From positions 34,181 through 98,180 of the forward strand of contig JADDMT010000108.1 in assembly GCA_021401465.1 (NCBI GenBank): a stretch of 64,000 bases of DNA. Direction: 5' to 3'. The position numbers were made by a program, and so were the translations under genes. This document shows positions 21,295 to 31,691 of the stretch, piece after piece; position 1 is the stretch's first letter, and every line of letters starts with the position of its first letter. The notes beneath the pieces were generated by a model. It had not been told where the DNA came from. It saw only the letters and a program-made list of their open reading frames with translations, and did no database searches. Source of the stretch: Teratosphaeria epicoccoides (taxonomy: Eukaryota > Ascomycota > Dothideomycetes > Mycosphaerellales > Teratosphaeriaceae).

Positions 21295-24200
21295 CTAGTC
21301 AAAGTCCATAGGCTTATCCTCCAATTGGACGCCCGCTGACGCCTTCTCCGCCTCCCTCGCACTGCCCTCAGCCACGGGACTCTCCACATATGGCCCGGAA
21401 TCCACAATATCCCTGTTCGCCTGTCCCATGATCAGACTTTGCCGCTGCAAACCTCCCGTGCCTCTACGCGCAGGGTAAGATCTCCCGGAGCGATTGAGCG
21501 AGTCGCGTTTGGTTGGGTCGCCAGCTTCAGAAGCTGGCGAAGACCTCGCAATATCAGGAGAGGGCTCGTCAACGTTTGCAATCTTGTAGCGAGAGGTTGC
21601 GATAGGCTTTGGTGCAGACTCCATAGAAGTGTGAGGCGTGCTAGTTGTAGTTGGTGTACTAGAAGCTGAGTCGTTCACACTGCCGCTGTAGTAATGGGAA
21701 TGAGCAGGATCGATGTTGAAGTCCTGTAGGCCAGAGATCGATGCTGACAAATTCGGGATAGCTTGCCTGTTGCTCGGAACAGAAGCTGCGGTTCCAGTCC
21801 GTCGATGACCCTGCGGCTCATCATCCTCGGCAGGAGGAGGCTGATGAATCGAGCCATTCATCCTTGGAGGGGCAACGTCCTTTCCTCCAGATTTGGGAGG
21901 CGAGGTGGTACTGGTCGGCTGCGACCGAGACGTTGGTGGCGGACTCTGCGGCACACCCAAGCTATCTCGGGTGCTTGACGTTACAGAACTCGTAGGCGAC
22001 ATCAGGCCTTTTCCCACGTTGGCGCTTGCAGTAGAAATCGGGAATCTGGTCTCGGCTCCTCGGCTTCTCGTCCTCTGCAGGCCTGGTCCCGGACTTGGTG
22101 CTCTACTCCTGCTGCTGCCAGCCATTGCTTGAGCTTGTGCAGCGGCTATTGCTCGTTGCCTTTCCTCCATATTCTCACGTCGCTTGGACTCGTCGGTACT
22201 AACAGCGCGAGTGGAGCGTGTGGCACCTGAAGTGGTATGCGTCAAGCTCGATTGTCGCTTGAGCTCGCCAAAGATGGCGTCCTTGTGTGCGAAGAGATCC
22301 TTGATCAGGCGAACAGTGTATTTTTCTGCCATACTCAGCCCTGTCTCCTGCTTTGGCCGTAGGATACACGGTGAAAGAACGGTCGCAAGCTGCGTTACAT
22401 AGGCTTCGTCCGCATTAGTGAGCTCGATAAGACGCGTGAAGTGCGTCACTACTGCGTCTAGAGTTGCAATGTTGGCAAGGCGCAATTGCCCAAGCGTCGA
22501 CTGAATGACCTGGATGCGCGCGCTCTCCGATGCCGTCTGCTCGGTCTTGGTATAGATGGCCTTGACAATCTCGTAAACGTGAGAGCTGACTAAGCTATCT
22601 GGCAGCTCCAGGAAATATAATTTCAGCACGGCCGCGACGATAGGTATCTCGTACTTCTCCAGAAGCTCGGGCGGCACTGGTTTGCCAGTATTGATCTGGT
22701 TGCGAAGGTGGTGAGTGGCTGCCAGCGGCACGTCCACCACCCAGATACCACGACGCGCCTCGTCACCTTCCAGCTCCGGATAGTGAGAGTCAAGGAAAGT
22801 CAGCATCGTTGTGACAATGAGGGGCACACGTTTTCGATCGCTCCGCGCTCGCGCTTCGATGTCGACGCCAAAGGTCTGCTCGTCCACTTTGTTGTAGTAG
22901 TTTTCGTATGTGACGACTTTGGGAATGTAGCTGCCCGTTCGGTAATTCTCAAGCAAGTATCGCAAATCACCAAGGGGCTGCACCGTTTCCTGAAATAACA
23001 TCATGTTGTCCACAGTGCTCTGTATGCTCGGAATCACATTACTGATGGCCCCGCTGAAATCAAGCACCACACTTTTGATAGCTTTTAAGCGGTCCAGCTC
23101 GCAGCGCTCCATGAACTTCAGGTGATCGATCATCGCTTCTTCCAGGTTGCATCGCAGGCCGTCCAGCTTTTTGATCGACGCTTTGTATCGCTCATCGGCT
23201 TCGCGTGCTTCCCGACGCAGCTTGTCTGCCGGTGTCTCATTTGGATGAGCGTTGTTCAACGGGTTCCAACCGCCCAAGTATTCGCTCACGCGCTCTGTGA
23301 TGTCCGATCCTGCGTCGGAGCTCTGAGACGCAAGGGTTGAAGTCCTGGACATCAATTTCGGCCTCTTCTCTGGAATGCCTGTGATCTGGAAAACCTTCGT
23401 CCTCCACTGATAATTCATCCTGCTGCTGTTCGCGAATGTGTTTCCCATGTTACCGATCAACCGCAGAAACCCATTATCAATTAGATCTTGCCCAATCCTC
23501 TCCGCATATACAATGGAGGTCGAGCCCATGTGCTTTTGTATGTACTCGACAATCTCGGCTCCAGACGTTACATTCTGGTATGTCCCGAGGATTGGCACCT
23601 TGGTCTCGCCGAGTTTTACGTTCTCCAGCAGGTGCGTCAGGATCTTCTTGATCTGCTCTGGCTGATATGTCTCGTCTCCGATCTCAACAGGCTCTTGCTC
23701 TGGTTCCTCTTCCACCTTGATGCTGGGCACGTTCACTGGTGGACCGGGCTGCTTCGGCGAGCCAGTCCCAGCTGCGGATTTTGGATCCTGGAAGGCCAGC
23801 TTCTCCTCCTCATCCAAGTCCTCCACGCGTCTGCATTTGTTATAATAAGCGCTTCGATACTGTCGAGTGGTCTCCGCCTGGCGATCGTATGCCTTTATGC
23901 GGCCCTGAAGATCATCCTGACTGTTCTGTACTCTTGCTGCATGCTGATCGCACCATCGTGCAAAAGGGTTCACCACAAGTTCGCGGATGTTGGAAGCGAT
24001 CTTGCGATGGTTACGCGACGCCTCACTCATTTCGGCACGCACTCCTTCGTATGCCTGAGATTGTCAGCGATCACCTGCCCTGCCTGTGTGGCAGCGACAT
24101 TTCCTACCTTCTTGACACTGGCGCCGTCGTCGCGTTGGAATCCTCCGTCGATCCTGTTCGTCGCGGGCTCGATATCTGCCAGCCTCTGTCCATATGCGTC

Positions 24201-24385
24201 CTCTGCCTCCGCGCGCATGCGACACACTGTGAGGATTTGCTCGTTCTCCTGGACACCCTGCTGCAGCTTGCCAAATAAAACGCCCAGACCTGTGATACAT
24301 CAGCGGAATGCAACGACGCCTACGTGGCTGCCTGCTTACCCGCCGCGTAATCCGCGGACCAGAATGAATTTGCGAAAGACGCCAT
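21295..24385 (-). CDS. F-BAR/DEP/RhoGAP protein, Rgd2-like
   Basis: Three exons (24385-24340, 24289-24108, 24054-21295) are joined over two introns of 50 and 53 nt (donors GTAAGC and GTAGGA), giving 995 residues. The N-terminal FCH/F-BAR half starts MASFANSFWSADYAAGLGVL and has KLQQGVQENEQIL; it is split by a DEP-like domain at about 205-300. The F-BAR helices resume at about 350-470. A RhoGAP-like domain follows at about 470-670 (AVLKLYFLELPDSL). The last 300 residues are Ser/Pro/Thr-rich and disordered. This is the layout of Rgd2-type regulators of Rho GTPases at curved membranes and growth sites. The loop that normally holds the arginine finger reads RRGIWVVDVPL, without Arg after the GI(F/W). 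The gene is divergent from STT4, about 600 bp between starts. Confidence 0.88.
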
Positions 24386-24984
24386 GCTGGGCTGTCTGGA
24401 CGCTTGCTAGAATTCTGTATGGTGCTGGTAGAGGACAGCGGTCGTCCGTCGCACAGCGGGGGGCCGTGTCCAGCAAGCCAAAGGTGACTTCTTGTATACC
24501 AGCCTCGAGACAAATGCTAAGAGGCTCTGAAGTGGACCGAGACTGTGTCAGCCGCAGTTATGGCTCTTGGATGCGTGGCGCATGGGCGACAAAGGCAGCA
24601 AAGACTCGTGATCTGATTAGTCGTACGTCGTGAAGTCGTAATGAGAAAATGAGACGGTGAAGTGGTAAAGTGGACGAGTAAGCCGGCTTCATACGATGCC
24701 TAGATGTTTCTCATCATGCAGGTGGCAGTTACCTGGTACGGATTACTGCCCTTGACCCTTGGCGCCGCTGGAGCGGAGCCGACATAACTTTATGAAGATC
24801 TGCGCCACAGGAGAAGGTGTGGCTGAGGTCGAGCAGCCCAGGTCGCGCTTGCCATTTGTTGCAAGGTGGACCTGTCACGCGCAGGGCTTGTGCAGTCGCG
24901 ATGGTGTTGTGAGTAGCCAGTCGCGATGGTGTTGTAAGTACCCAGTACCCATCTGCTCGCTGGATATACAGATGGTGGGTCGCC
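24386..24984. promoter_or_regulatory. Shared divergent promoter region of the RhoGAP and STT4 genes
   Basis: About 600 bp between two head-to-head starts. It includes a perfect-to-near-perfect 25-bp duplication at 24893-24942 close to STT4. The regulatory role is inferred from position only. Confidence 0.4.
24893..24942. repeat. Two tandem copies of a 25-bp unit upstream of STT4
   Basis: The units begin CAGTCGCGATGGTGTTGT at 24893 and 24918 and differ in the last few bases (GAGTAGC versus AAGTACC). They end about 45 bp before the STT4 start codon. Confidence 0.85.
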
Positions 24985-27900
24985 ATGCTGAGTGCGATCT
25001 TCAGGACGCGACCCTCGACCAGGCGCAGTGCCCTCGACAAGCTAGCGGTCCTCTCAGCGCAGCCAACGACAGCACCAGATGGCGGTGATGATATCACGAG
25101 GCTCTGTGAGCTCCAGCAGCCGGCCGGCTATGGTGACGGGACCTTCGGCGGATCGGGTGGAGCAGTGCAGACCTCGTCTGTGCCCATGAGCATCAGGGAG
25201 CTGGAAGTGTTGATCGCATTGTCCAAGGCAGCACCATTGGTGCAAGCCACGACAGATGCTGCAAAGCTGTTGTCTCAGCTGGCACCATATGTATCGGAAG
25301 CGCACCGGCAGACGCTCAAGCCTACTCCACTGTATCAAACCCTACCACCATGGGAGCCACTGGCGTACGATCTGACATCTGCCATCCTCGCGATCGGCCT
25401 CAACCACCAGTCGCTCAAGCACCGGGCCTTGGCCATCGTTGATCGCACACTAGAGGAGCTGACTACTAGTGCCGAAAGAACAATCTGGTTACAGCCCTCA
25501 CAAGACGGCAAGACTGATCTTGATGCTGCTGAACGATCACTACCTACGATCAAGCTTGCTGTGTCTCTTCTCGGCCTTCTTGCAGCGACAGCCAAATACG
25601 CGCGAGTCTGGACGCCCGAGCAGAGACTTTCCATCATCCAGCGGCTCAATTACATGCTGTCGGAGAAATTCATGGTCTCACTCGAGGGCGCTCTCTCTGC
25701 TGTTCGCAATGCACGAACCTTCAACAGAACGATCAAAGATTGGAAGCGCTGGGTCAAGAATTATGCCATCAACGCCAGACCGCTGGGCGCCATGCTTCTG
25801 CAGCAAGCTTTCATGGAAGTAGTGGAGCAGACTGTGATTCTATTCATTACAACTTCACCCAAGGGATCAAGCTCAGACCTCCTGGACACCCTCCTCCAGC
25901 GCACGCCTTTAACGGATTCTGCTGGGCCCCCTCCAATGTCAGGAACATTCGAGAGCTTGCCCGAGATCATCGTAAATGAGATGAATTTGCTAGAAGCTGA
26001 CGAAGACTATTTGCAAGTCAGCTCCGCATGGCAACAGCACTTGGCATTCGAGGTCAAAGCAAGCACTTTGCGCAGCTTTCTGATCTGTTCTATTCTGGAC
26101 GAGGAGGTCGCAGATGTGGACTTGTTGATTGCCTGGCTCGACGGCGTCACTGCTGATCCAGTTCAGATCGCAGATGACAAGCTGGCCGAGACAGTACTCA
26201 AGAGCATGACTGTTCTCGCAAGGACATCGCCTGCAATTGCCGCGAATCTCGCAAGGACTTTACCCAGGCTGATCGTGCAGGGCAAGATGACCAGTCCTAC
26301 TGCAGCACTCGCAGGTCAATGTTTGGCTCGCGTCGTCACAAGTCTTTCCCAGGATGTTCTGATTAGCACCCTGTACAGCTTGGGTAACGTGCTTAGCGCG
26401 AGTACTGACCAAGAGGCTAAGGCACCCAATCCGTTGTTTGACGGCAACGCTAGCATGACCGGGACCAGTGCACCGTATCAATCGCAGCTGGCCCTTGGAA
26501 GTGCCATTTCTTTGGATTTGAGCGACGAAGAAGAGACAGCTTCGCGCTACAGCAGCGTTGTGCAGGCGATCGTCGCCATCGCCACAGCAGTTCGTGATGA
26601 GCAAATGACGGCGCTTGTCATTTCAATGCTTGTTCAGAAGCTCAGTCGAGTGAGTCTAGCTGTTGACGCTAGAATCATCACAGAGATGGCTCCGCTTGGT
26701 CTGAGTGGCGGGGCGAATGAGTTGCGCGCACTGCTGAGACTTTACACAAGAATCGCCACGGATGCGACAGTCAAAGGCGACAGTCTGCTTATTGACGCAG
26801 TCTCAGCTGGTCGTATCAAGCTTGCCTCCTGGATCAAGAAGGATACTCCACTCTACGAGATATATCTTGCTCACCTGCTGGGTTTGTGCGTCGGAAGCGG
26901 CGACACGGCCGCCGACAAGGTCGTTGATGTTGTACTGACAAGCAAGCTGATCGCGCAGCTGTTTCGGCCAATGGCTGTGCTTGTGGCTTCAGATCTGGAG
27001 CATCAACCCGAGTTCGAGCATCCAGATGAGCTATCCAAGCTCAGCAGAAATGCGTGGTTCAACATGGTGGTCCATGGCTTTACATTGTCCGCCCAAGCCA
27101 GCAAGCCGTATACGCGAGAGCTGCAGGTTTTGGCACAGTATACCCTCCCGCTGGTTGATGAGGAACGGGTCGATTTTCCAGAGAGCGCGATTGATCTCAA
27201 CACTGTGCTCAGACGTGGCAACAGCGCGCAGCATGCCATCGAGCAAAAGAATGCGCTGACAAATGCGCTTCCGCAGACGGAAGCCGAAGTCAAAGGTTTG
27301 ACTTACCAAGACTGTGTGTTTCTGAACGCGGCATTGTTAGTCACAACTCTCAGAGCGTGCGCTGGCGACTGCACGGCTGCGCTGCCGTATTTCATGGAGA
27401 GCAAGGTCAAGAATCATGGTCCCATGGGCAACAGTATGTTTGCGATCGCTTTCAATAGTGTTGACACGTATATCCGCCATGCTCAGTCTGGACTACAGCA
27501 GAGCTTCTCGGCGCCGCAAGTCGCCCTACAGCTGGCTACGTTCTTCGAGGGGTGCTGCCATCGCATCGCGAAGGTGCAGCATGCAGCATCGAGCTCCGCT
27601 GATCGTATCATAAAAGCTGTGCCTTCAGCATTGTGCCACAAAGCATCATTATTTGCTCTGCTCGAGCTCCTCAGTTTGATGTGGGAGAGTTGTCTCGACG
27701 CTGAAACAGACGAATACGACTGGAAGTCTACCTACCATTCCGCAAAAGGTAATGTGACTATACAGCTTTCGGACAATGCCCAGTACCGGCAGGCAACTCT
27801 TGCAACCCTTCAGAATCGTGCTCATGTGTGGGTCACGCGAGCCATGGAGGTGGCACCATTGGACGTCAAGGGTTTGTTGCAGGCATATCTCGAGGACTTC

Positions 27901-30801
27901 GAAGACGACGGATCCTATCATGTTGCACTTGGCAGGTCGTTTGCGCTCCGAATGGGATCAATGATCCCAAGTACTGACCAGCGACTTACGATTCTTGATC
28001 GTCCAGGCGCCGTAGGTATTGACACAGCGAGCGACTTCATTGCCCAGTACACTACGCGACAAGAGTATCGGCACCACATCAGTATCTTCAGCAGCGACGA
28101 CGACTGGGCGGTAGTGGATCACAATGGTAACTCGCGCCCGGTGGTATTCATTGATGGCACGAAGGAAGCTGTCGACGAGGCCCTGCAGCTGCGGCACCTA
28201 TTAAGAAGGCTCAAGCACAAGGAAGTCGTGCCGTTCTCAACAGTCCGGGAAACACTTCGTAACGCGGCAGCAGTGCTAAGTCGAAGCACGTCAGAGCAGA
28301 CACTCTTGATCCAAGATCTTGTAGCAATCCCCTTCACCATCTTCACAAAGGCATCTATCAATCTCGGAATTGCTCTTTGGCTTGGCGTTGTCAAGGAGAA
28401 TCCTAGCTTAGAGACTCGTGTGCTGGCAGAGGTAGTTGCGGGTTGGGAAAGCTCCGTTCGTCTGAAGAAAGGATTTTTCGCGCCATACAAGCATCTTGAC
28501 CCATTTTACATCAAGGCAGAGTTCGCTCCTTCCAGATGGGAAGCCATCAGCAAGCGGCAGCAAGCAGTGCACAACCTGGTCACACCACACTTGCGCCTGG
28601 CACAGTACCTCTCAAGCCATTTCAGTGCGAGCCGACTGAGCAGTCCCAATACCGAGAAGGTCTACACCCGCTTGATGCGCACTACCGTTCTGGCTATGAA
28701 GCACACAGTCACGCAGCCCCTGGCTCGCGAGGTACACTTCCTTATCGTGTTACTCGCGATCCGAGTCCTGAGATACACGACACGGCCAAATGTCCTCGCG
28801 CAATGGCGACTGAAGGACGCAATGCTGTCTGCAGGCTTGTTGTGGTTCGCTCGGTCGCCAAGATGGTCGTTTGGTAGTAACAGGCTTCAAGTGAGGGCCG
28901 AGATCAAGCTCCTGAATGATGTAATCGGCTCTCTGCAGGCTGTCGCTGGCATTGCTGCAAAGCCTACAAAGTCACTATCAGCACTGCGATCCAAGCAAGA
29001 GCTTCTAGTGCTGCTGTTGCAACATGAGATTGGCCGTCTTCATGTGTGGATAACGCCTCTGGAATTTGACTCTAAGGGCGGTACGCCGCTCGGGCATGGT
29101 GGTGCTCTGATCAAGGACACAGCCTTTGTTGGCCTGCTTGACACAGCTTGGAAGGAAGACCCACGCATTGCCGTACAACTTGCCACAAGGTTCCCAAGAT
29201 CTGAAAGACTGGACCGCGACATCCGCTGGCATATCATGCGAGAGCCCGAAAAGGTAGTCAATGAACCGGATGCATTGTACATCATGCTTGGATCAAATCT
29301 CCCATCAGACGTTCGGACGCAGCTGAAATATCTGCTCTACTGGGCTCCCGTCAATCCAATGGCTGCAGTGACCTATTTCATGCCTGCGTATGGGAACCAT
29401 CCATTCATCATACAGTATGCAGTTCGCGCTCTCGAGAGCCATTCTGTGGACGTGACGTTCTTCTATGTCCCGCAGATTGTGCAGACTCTACGTTACGATG
29501 CTCTTGGCTACGTCGAGCGCTACATTGTCGAAACGGCCAAATTCTCGCAGCTGTTTGCACATCAAATCATCTGGAATATGAAAGCAAATTCATACAAAGA
29601 TGAGGACTCACAGGAACCTGATCCTGTCAAACCAGTACTGGACAAGGTAATGACTGCGCTCATCTCCAGCTTCTCATCCGAGGACAAGGTTTTCTATGAG
29701 CGTGAGTTCGACTTTTTCGGCAAAGTGACAGGCATCTCTGGTGCGCTCAAGCCTTATATTAAGAGGCCGAAGCCTGAGAAGAAGCAGAAGATTGAAGAGG
29801 AGTTGAGGAAGATTCAGCTGGAGGTCGGCGTATACCTGCCAAGTAACCCCGATGGATCAGTCGTGGGTATCGACCGCAAGTCTGGCAAGCCTTTGCAAAG
29901 TCACGCGAAAGCGCCGTTCATGGCGACATTCAGGATTCGCAAAGAGGACCAGGAGATCGAAGGCGTTGGCAACGAGGCCGTGCAGCAGAACGGCGAAATG
30001 GTCAAGCGTCCGACCTACGAAGTCTGGCAATCGGCCATTTTCAAGGTCGGAGACGACTGCCGCCAAGACGTCCTGGCTCTTCAACTCATTGCCGCCTTCC
30101 GCGGCATATTCAATAATATCGGCTTGGATGTCTATGTCTTCCCTTATCGCGTGACAGCCACAGCACCTGGCTGCGGCGTTATCGATGTGCTGCCGAACTC
30201 CGTCTCCCGAGACATGCTCGGACGCGAAGCTGTCAACGGTCTTTACGAATATTTCGTTTCCAAGTACGGCTCTGAAGATTCCATCCGCTTCCAGGAAGCC
30301 CGCAGCAACTTCATCAAGAGTATGGCAGCGTACAGCATAATCTCCTACCTCCTGCAATTCAAAGACCGGCACAACGGCAACATCATGGTAGACGACGCTG
30401 GCCACATTCTACACATCGACTTCGGCTTCTGCTTCGATATTGCACCCGGCGGCGTGAAGTTTGAGCGCGCGCCCTTCAAACTCTCGCCAGAAATGGTCGC
30501 TGTGATGGGCGGCTCCAATTCACAGTCTTTCCGTGCATTTGAAGAACTGTGCATCAAGGCGTTCTTGGCAGCAAGACAGTATGTCGAGCAGCTGAGTCAC
30601 ATTGTATTGACGATGCTGGACTCGGGGTTGCCGTGTTTCAAGCCGCAGACAATACAGCATTTCAAGGAGAGATTTGTGCTGGAGAAAGATGATCGGGAGG
30701 CGGCGGAGTTTGTGAAGAAGCTGGTGCATTGGAGTGAGAGGAGTTATTCGACGGCCGTGTATGACTACTTCCAATTGTTGACGAATGGGATCCCGTACTA
30801 G
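24985..30801 (+). CDS. STT4: Phosphatidylinositol 4-kinase STT4 (type III alpha)
   Basis: A single uninterrupted exon of 1938 residues, the usual length for STT4/PI4KA. The first 1,300 residues are a helical solenoid. The PIK accessory domain lies around 1390-1600 (PRFPRSERLDRDIRWHI differs from this strand only in spacing; RFPRSERLDRDIRW is visible). The lipid-kinase domain occupies the last 280 residues: VGDDCRQDVLALQL, then KDRHNGNIMVDD (catalytic loop), and HIDFGFCFDIAPGG (metal-binding Asp). It makes PI4P at the plasma membrane and in yeast works with Efr3 and Ypp1, feeding PI(4,5)P2 synthesis and the cell-wall integrity pathway. The start is the first ATG giving a natural N-terminus. 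A short upstream exon cannot be excluded. Confidence 0.95.
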   Translation: MLSAIFRTRPSTRRSALDKLAVLSAQPTTAPDGGDDITRLCELQQPAGYGDGTFGGSGGAVQTSSVPMSIRELEVLIALSKAAPLVQATTDAAKLLSQLAPYVSEAHRQTLKPTPLYQTLPPWEPLAYDLTSAILAIGLNHQSLKHRALAIVDRTLEELTTSAERTIWLQPSQDGKTDLDAAERSLPTIKLAVSLLGLLAATAKYARVWTPEQRLSIIQRLNYMLSEKFMVSLEGALSAVRNARTFNRTIKDWKRWVKNYAINARPLGAMLLQQAFMEVVEQTVILFITTSPKGSSSDLLDTLLQRTPLTDSAGPPPMSGTFESLPEIIVNEMNLLEADEDYLQVSSAWQQHLAFEVKASTLRSFLICSILDEEVADVDLLIAWLDGVTADPVQIADDKLAETVLKSMTVLARTSPAIAANLARTLPRLIVQGKMTSPTAALAGQCLARVVTSLSQDVLISTLYSLGNVLSASTDQEAKAPNPLFDGNASMTGTSAPYQSQLALGSAISLDLSDEEETASRYSSVVQAIVAIATAVRDEQMTALVISMLVQKLSRVSLAVDARIITEMAPLGLSGGANELRALLRLYTRIATDATVKGDSLLIDAVSAGRIKLASWIKKDTPLYEIYLAHLLGLCVGSGDTAADKVVDVVLTSKLIAQLFRPMAVLVASDLEHQPEFEHPDELSKLSRNAWFNMVVHGFTLSAQASKPYTRELQVLAQYTLPLVDEERVDFPESAIDLNTVLRRGNSAQHAIEQKNALTNALPQTEAEVKGLTYQDCVFLNAALLVTTLRACAGDCTAALPYFMESKVKNHGPMGNSMFAIAFNSVDTYIRHAQSGLQQSFSAPQVALQLATFFEGCCHRIAKVQHAASSSADRIIKAVPSALCHKASLFALLELLSLMWESCLDAETDEYDWKSTYHSAKGNVTIQLSDNAQYRQATLATLQNRAHVWVTRAMEVAPLDVKGLLQAYLEDFEDDGSYHVALGRSFALRMGSMIPSTDQRLTILDRPGAVGIDTASDFIAQYTTRQEYRHHISIFSSDDDWAVVDHNGNSRPVVFIDGTKEAVDEALQLRHLLRRLKHKEVVPFSTVRETLRNAAAVLSRSTSEQTLLIQDLVAIPFTIFTKASINLGIALWLGVVKENPSLETRVLAEVVAGWESSVRLKKGFFAPYKHLDPFYIKAEFAPSRWEAISKRQQAVHNLVTPHLRLAQYLSSHFSASRLSSPNTEKVYTRLMRTTVLAMKHTVTQPLAREVHFLIVLLAIRVLRYTTRPNVLAQWRLKDAMLSAGLLWFARSPRWSFGSNRLQVRAEIKLLNDVIGSLQAVAGIAAKPTKSLSALRSKQELLVLLLQHEIGRLHVWITPLEFDSKGGTPLGHGGALIKDTAFVGLLDTAWKEDPRIAVQLATRFPRSERLDRDIRWHIMREPEKVVNEPDALYIMLGSNLPSDVRTQLKYLLYWAPVNPMAAVTYFMPAYGNHPFIIQYAVRALESHSVDVTFFYVPQIVQTLRYDALGYVERYIVETAKFSQLFAHQIIWNMKANSYKDEDSQEPDPVKPVLDKVMTALISSFSSEDKVFYEREFDFFGKVTGISGALKPYIKRPKPEKKQKIEEELRKIQLEVGVYLPSNPDGSVVGIDRKSGKPLQSHAKAPFMATFRIRKEDQEIEGVGNEAVQQNGEMVKRPTYEVWQSAIFKVGDDCRQDVLALQLIAAFRGIFNNIGLDVYVFPYRVTATAPGCGVIDVLPNSVSRDMLGREAVNGLYEYFVSKYGSEDSIRFQEARSNFIKSMAAYSIISYLLQFKDRHNGNIMVDDAGHILHIDFGFCFDIAPGGVKFERAPFKLSPEMVAVMGGSNSQSFRAFEELCIKAFLAARQYVEQLSHIVLTMLDSGLPCFKPQTIQHFKERFVLEKDDREAAEFVKKLVHWSERSYSTAVYDYFQLLTNGIPY

Positions 30802-31691
30802 AGTGCATGGAGGAGTGCGAGAAATGTAGGACAAGGGCAGGAGCGTGGGGAATGGTTGGGCGAGCAATGCACGCTCGCGGCTCGTGGTTGGTGCCGTTGA
30901 GTCTACGAACACCTTTATGTCGTGCCCAGGAGTGCGCTTCTCCAAGTCTATCGCTTTCAATATGGTGAGTCCTTTCCATGAAGCCGCGTACCCTAGCAAC
31001 GATCGATCATAATGATATTCCGAATCAATTGACGTTCAAATTGGACTGGATTCAGGCCCAGACGCCAGACAGTCGACGTTAAGTGCAGTGACGACGCTCG
31101 ATGGTTGCCTGGGCATCTTCGACGATTTCTTGGGCATCATCTGGCAAACATCTGACCACCATTGAAAAAGAAAAGCTCTGAAGCGATCTGCAGCCGACCT
31201 GTCGGGTCTACGTTAGGAAACACCTGGTGAGTCACCTCCGCCCCCCGCCCCCATGGGACACACCACGCACGCAACTCTGCCAGCTCCTGTCGAGGAGGCC
31301 GTGCGCTCGTGCGAAAGACGCGCGACGCCCAGTCTTTGAACCTGATCTTGAAGCTAGAGCAATCCCGACGTTTCAAATGTGCAGTTCTCTTCGTTGGGCA
31401 TACCCTGTTGACTTGCGATTGTTGATGGGCGACTAGCGCGTCAGTCACCATTGTGGCAGGGGTTTGACTCGCATGATGCCAAGCCAGCGTGATCGGCATG
31501 ACGGAGCCCCGCGATTGGGTGATGCATGTGTGGGGGGTCGAAAAAAAGATAGATCAGCAGCCAGGCATTGATGATTTGGGCTTGTGTTCACTGCTGTTCC
31601 ATGGGTCTCATGAGCATATGAGGTTCGATAAAACTGCTGCCGCATTCTTCGCGCTCTTTTCTTCCTTGACACCATCTCTCCAACCGTAGAC
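30802..31691. other. Intergenic between STT4 and ADE16/17
   Basis: About 0.9 kb with only small frames. The last 100 bp before ADE16/17 are pyrimidine-rich (TTCTTCC, ATCTCTCC), as in many fungal 5' leaders. Confidence 0.4.

Noticed and set aside
23488..24633. 381-codon plus-strand frame
   Set aside because: Antisense shadow of the RhoGAP gene; codon pattern and domains support the minus strand.
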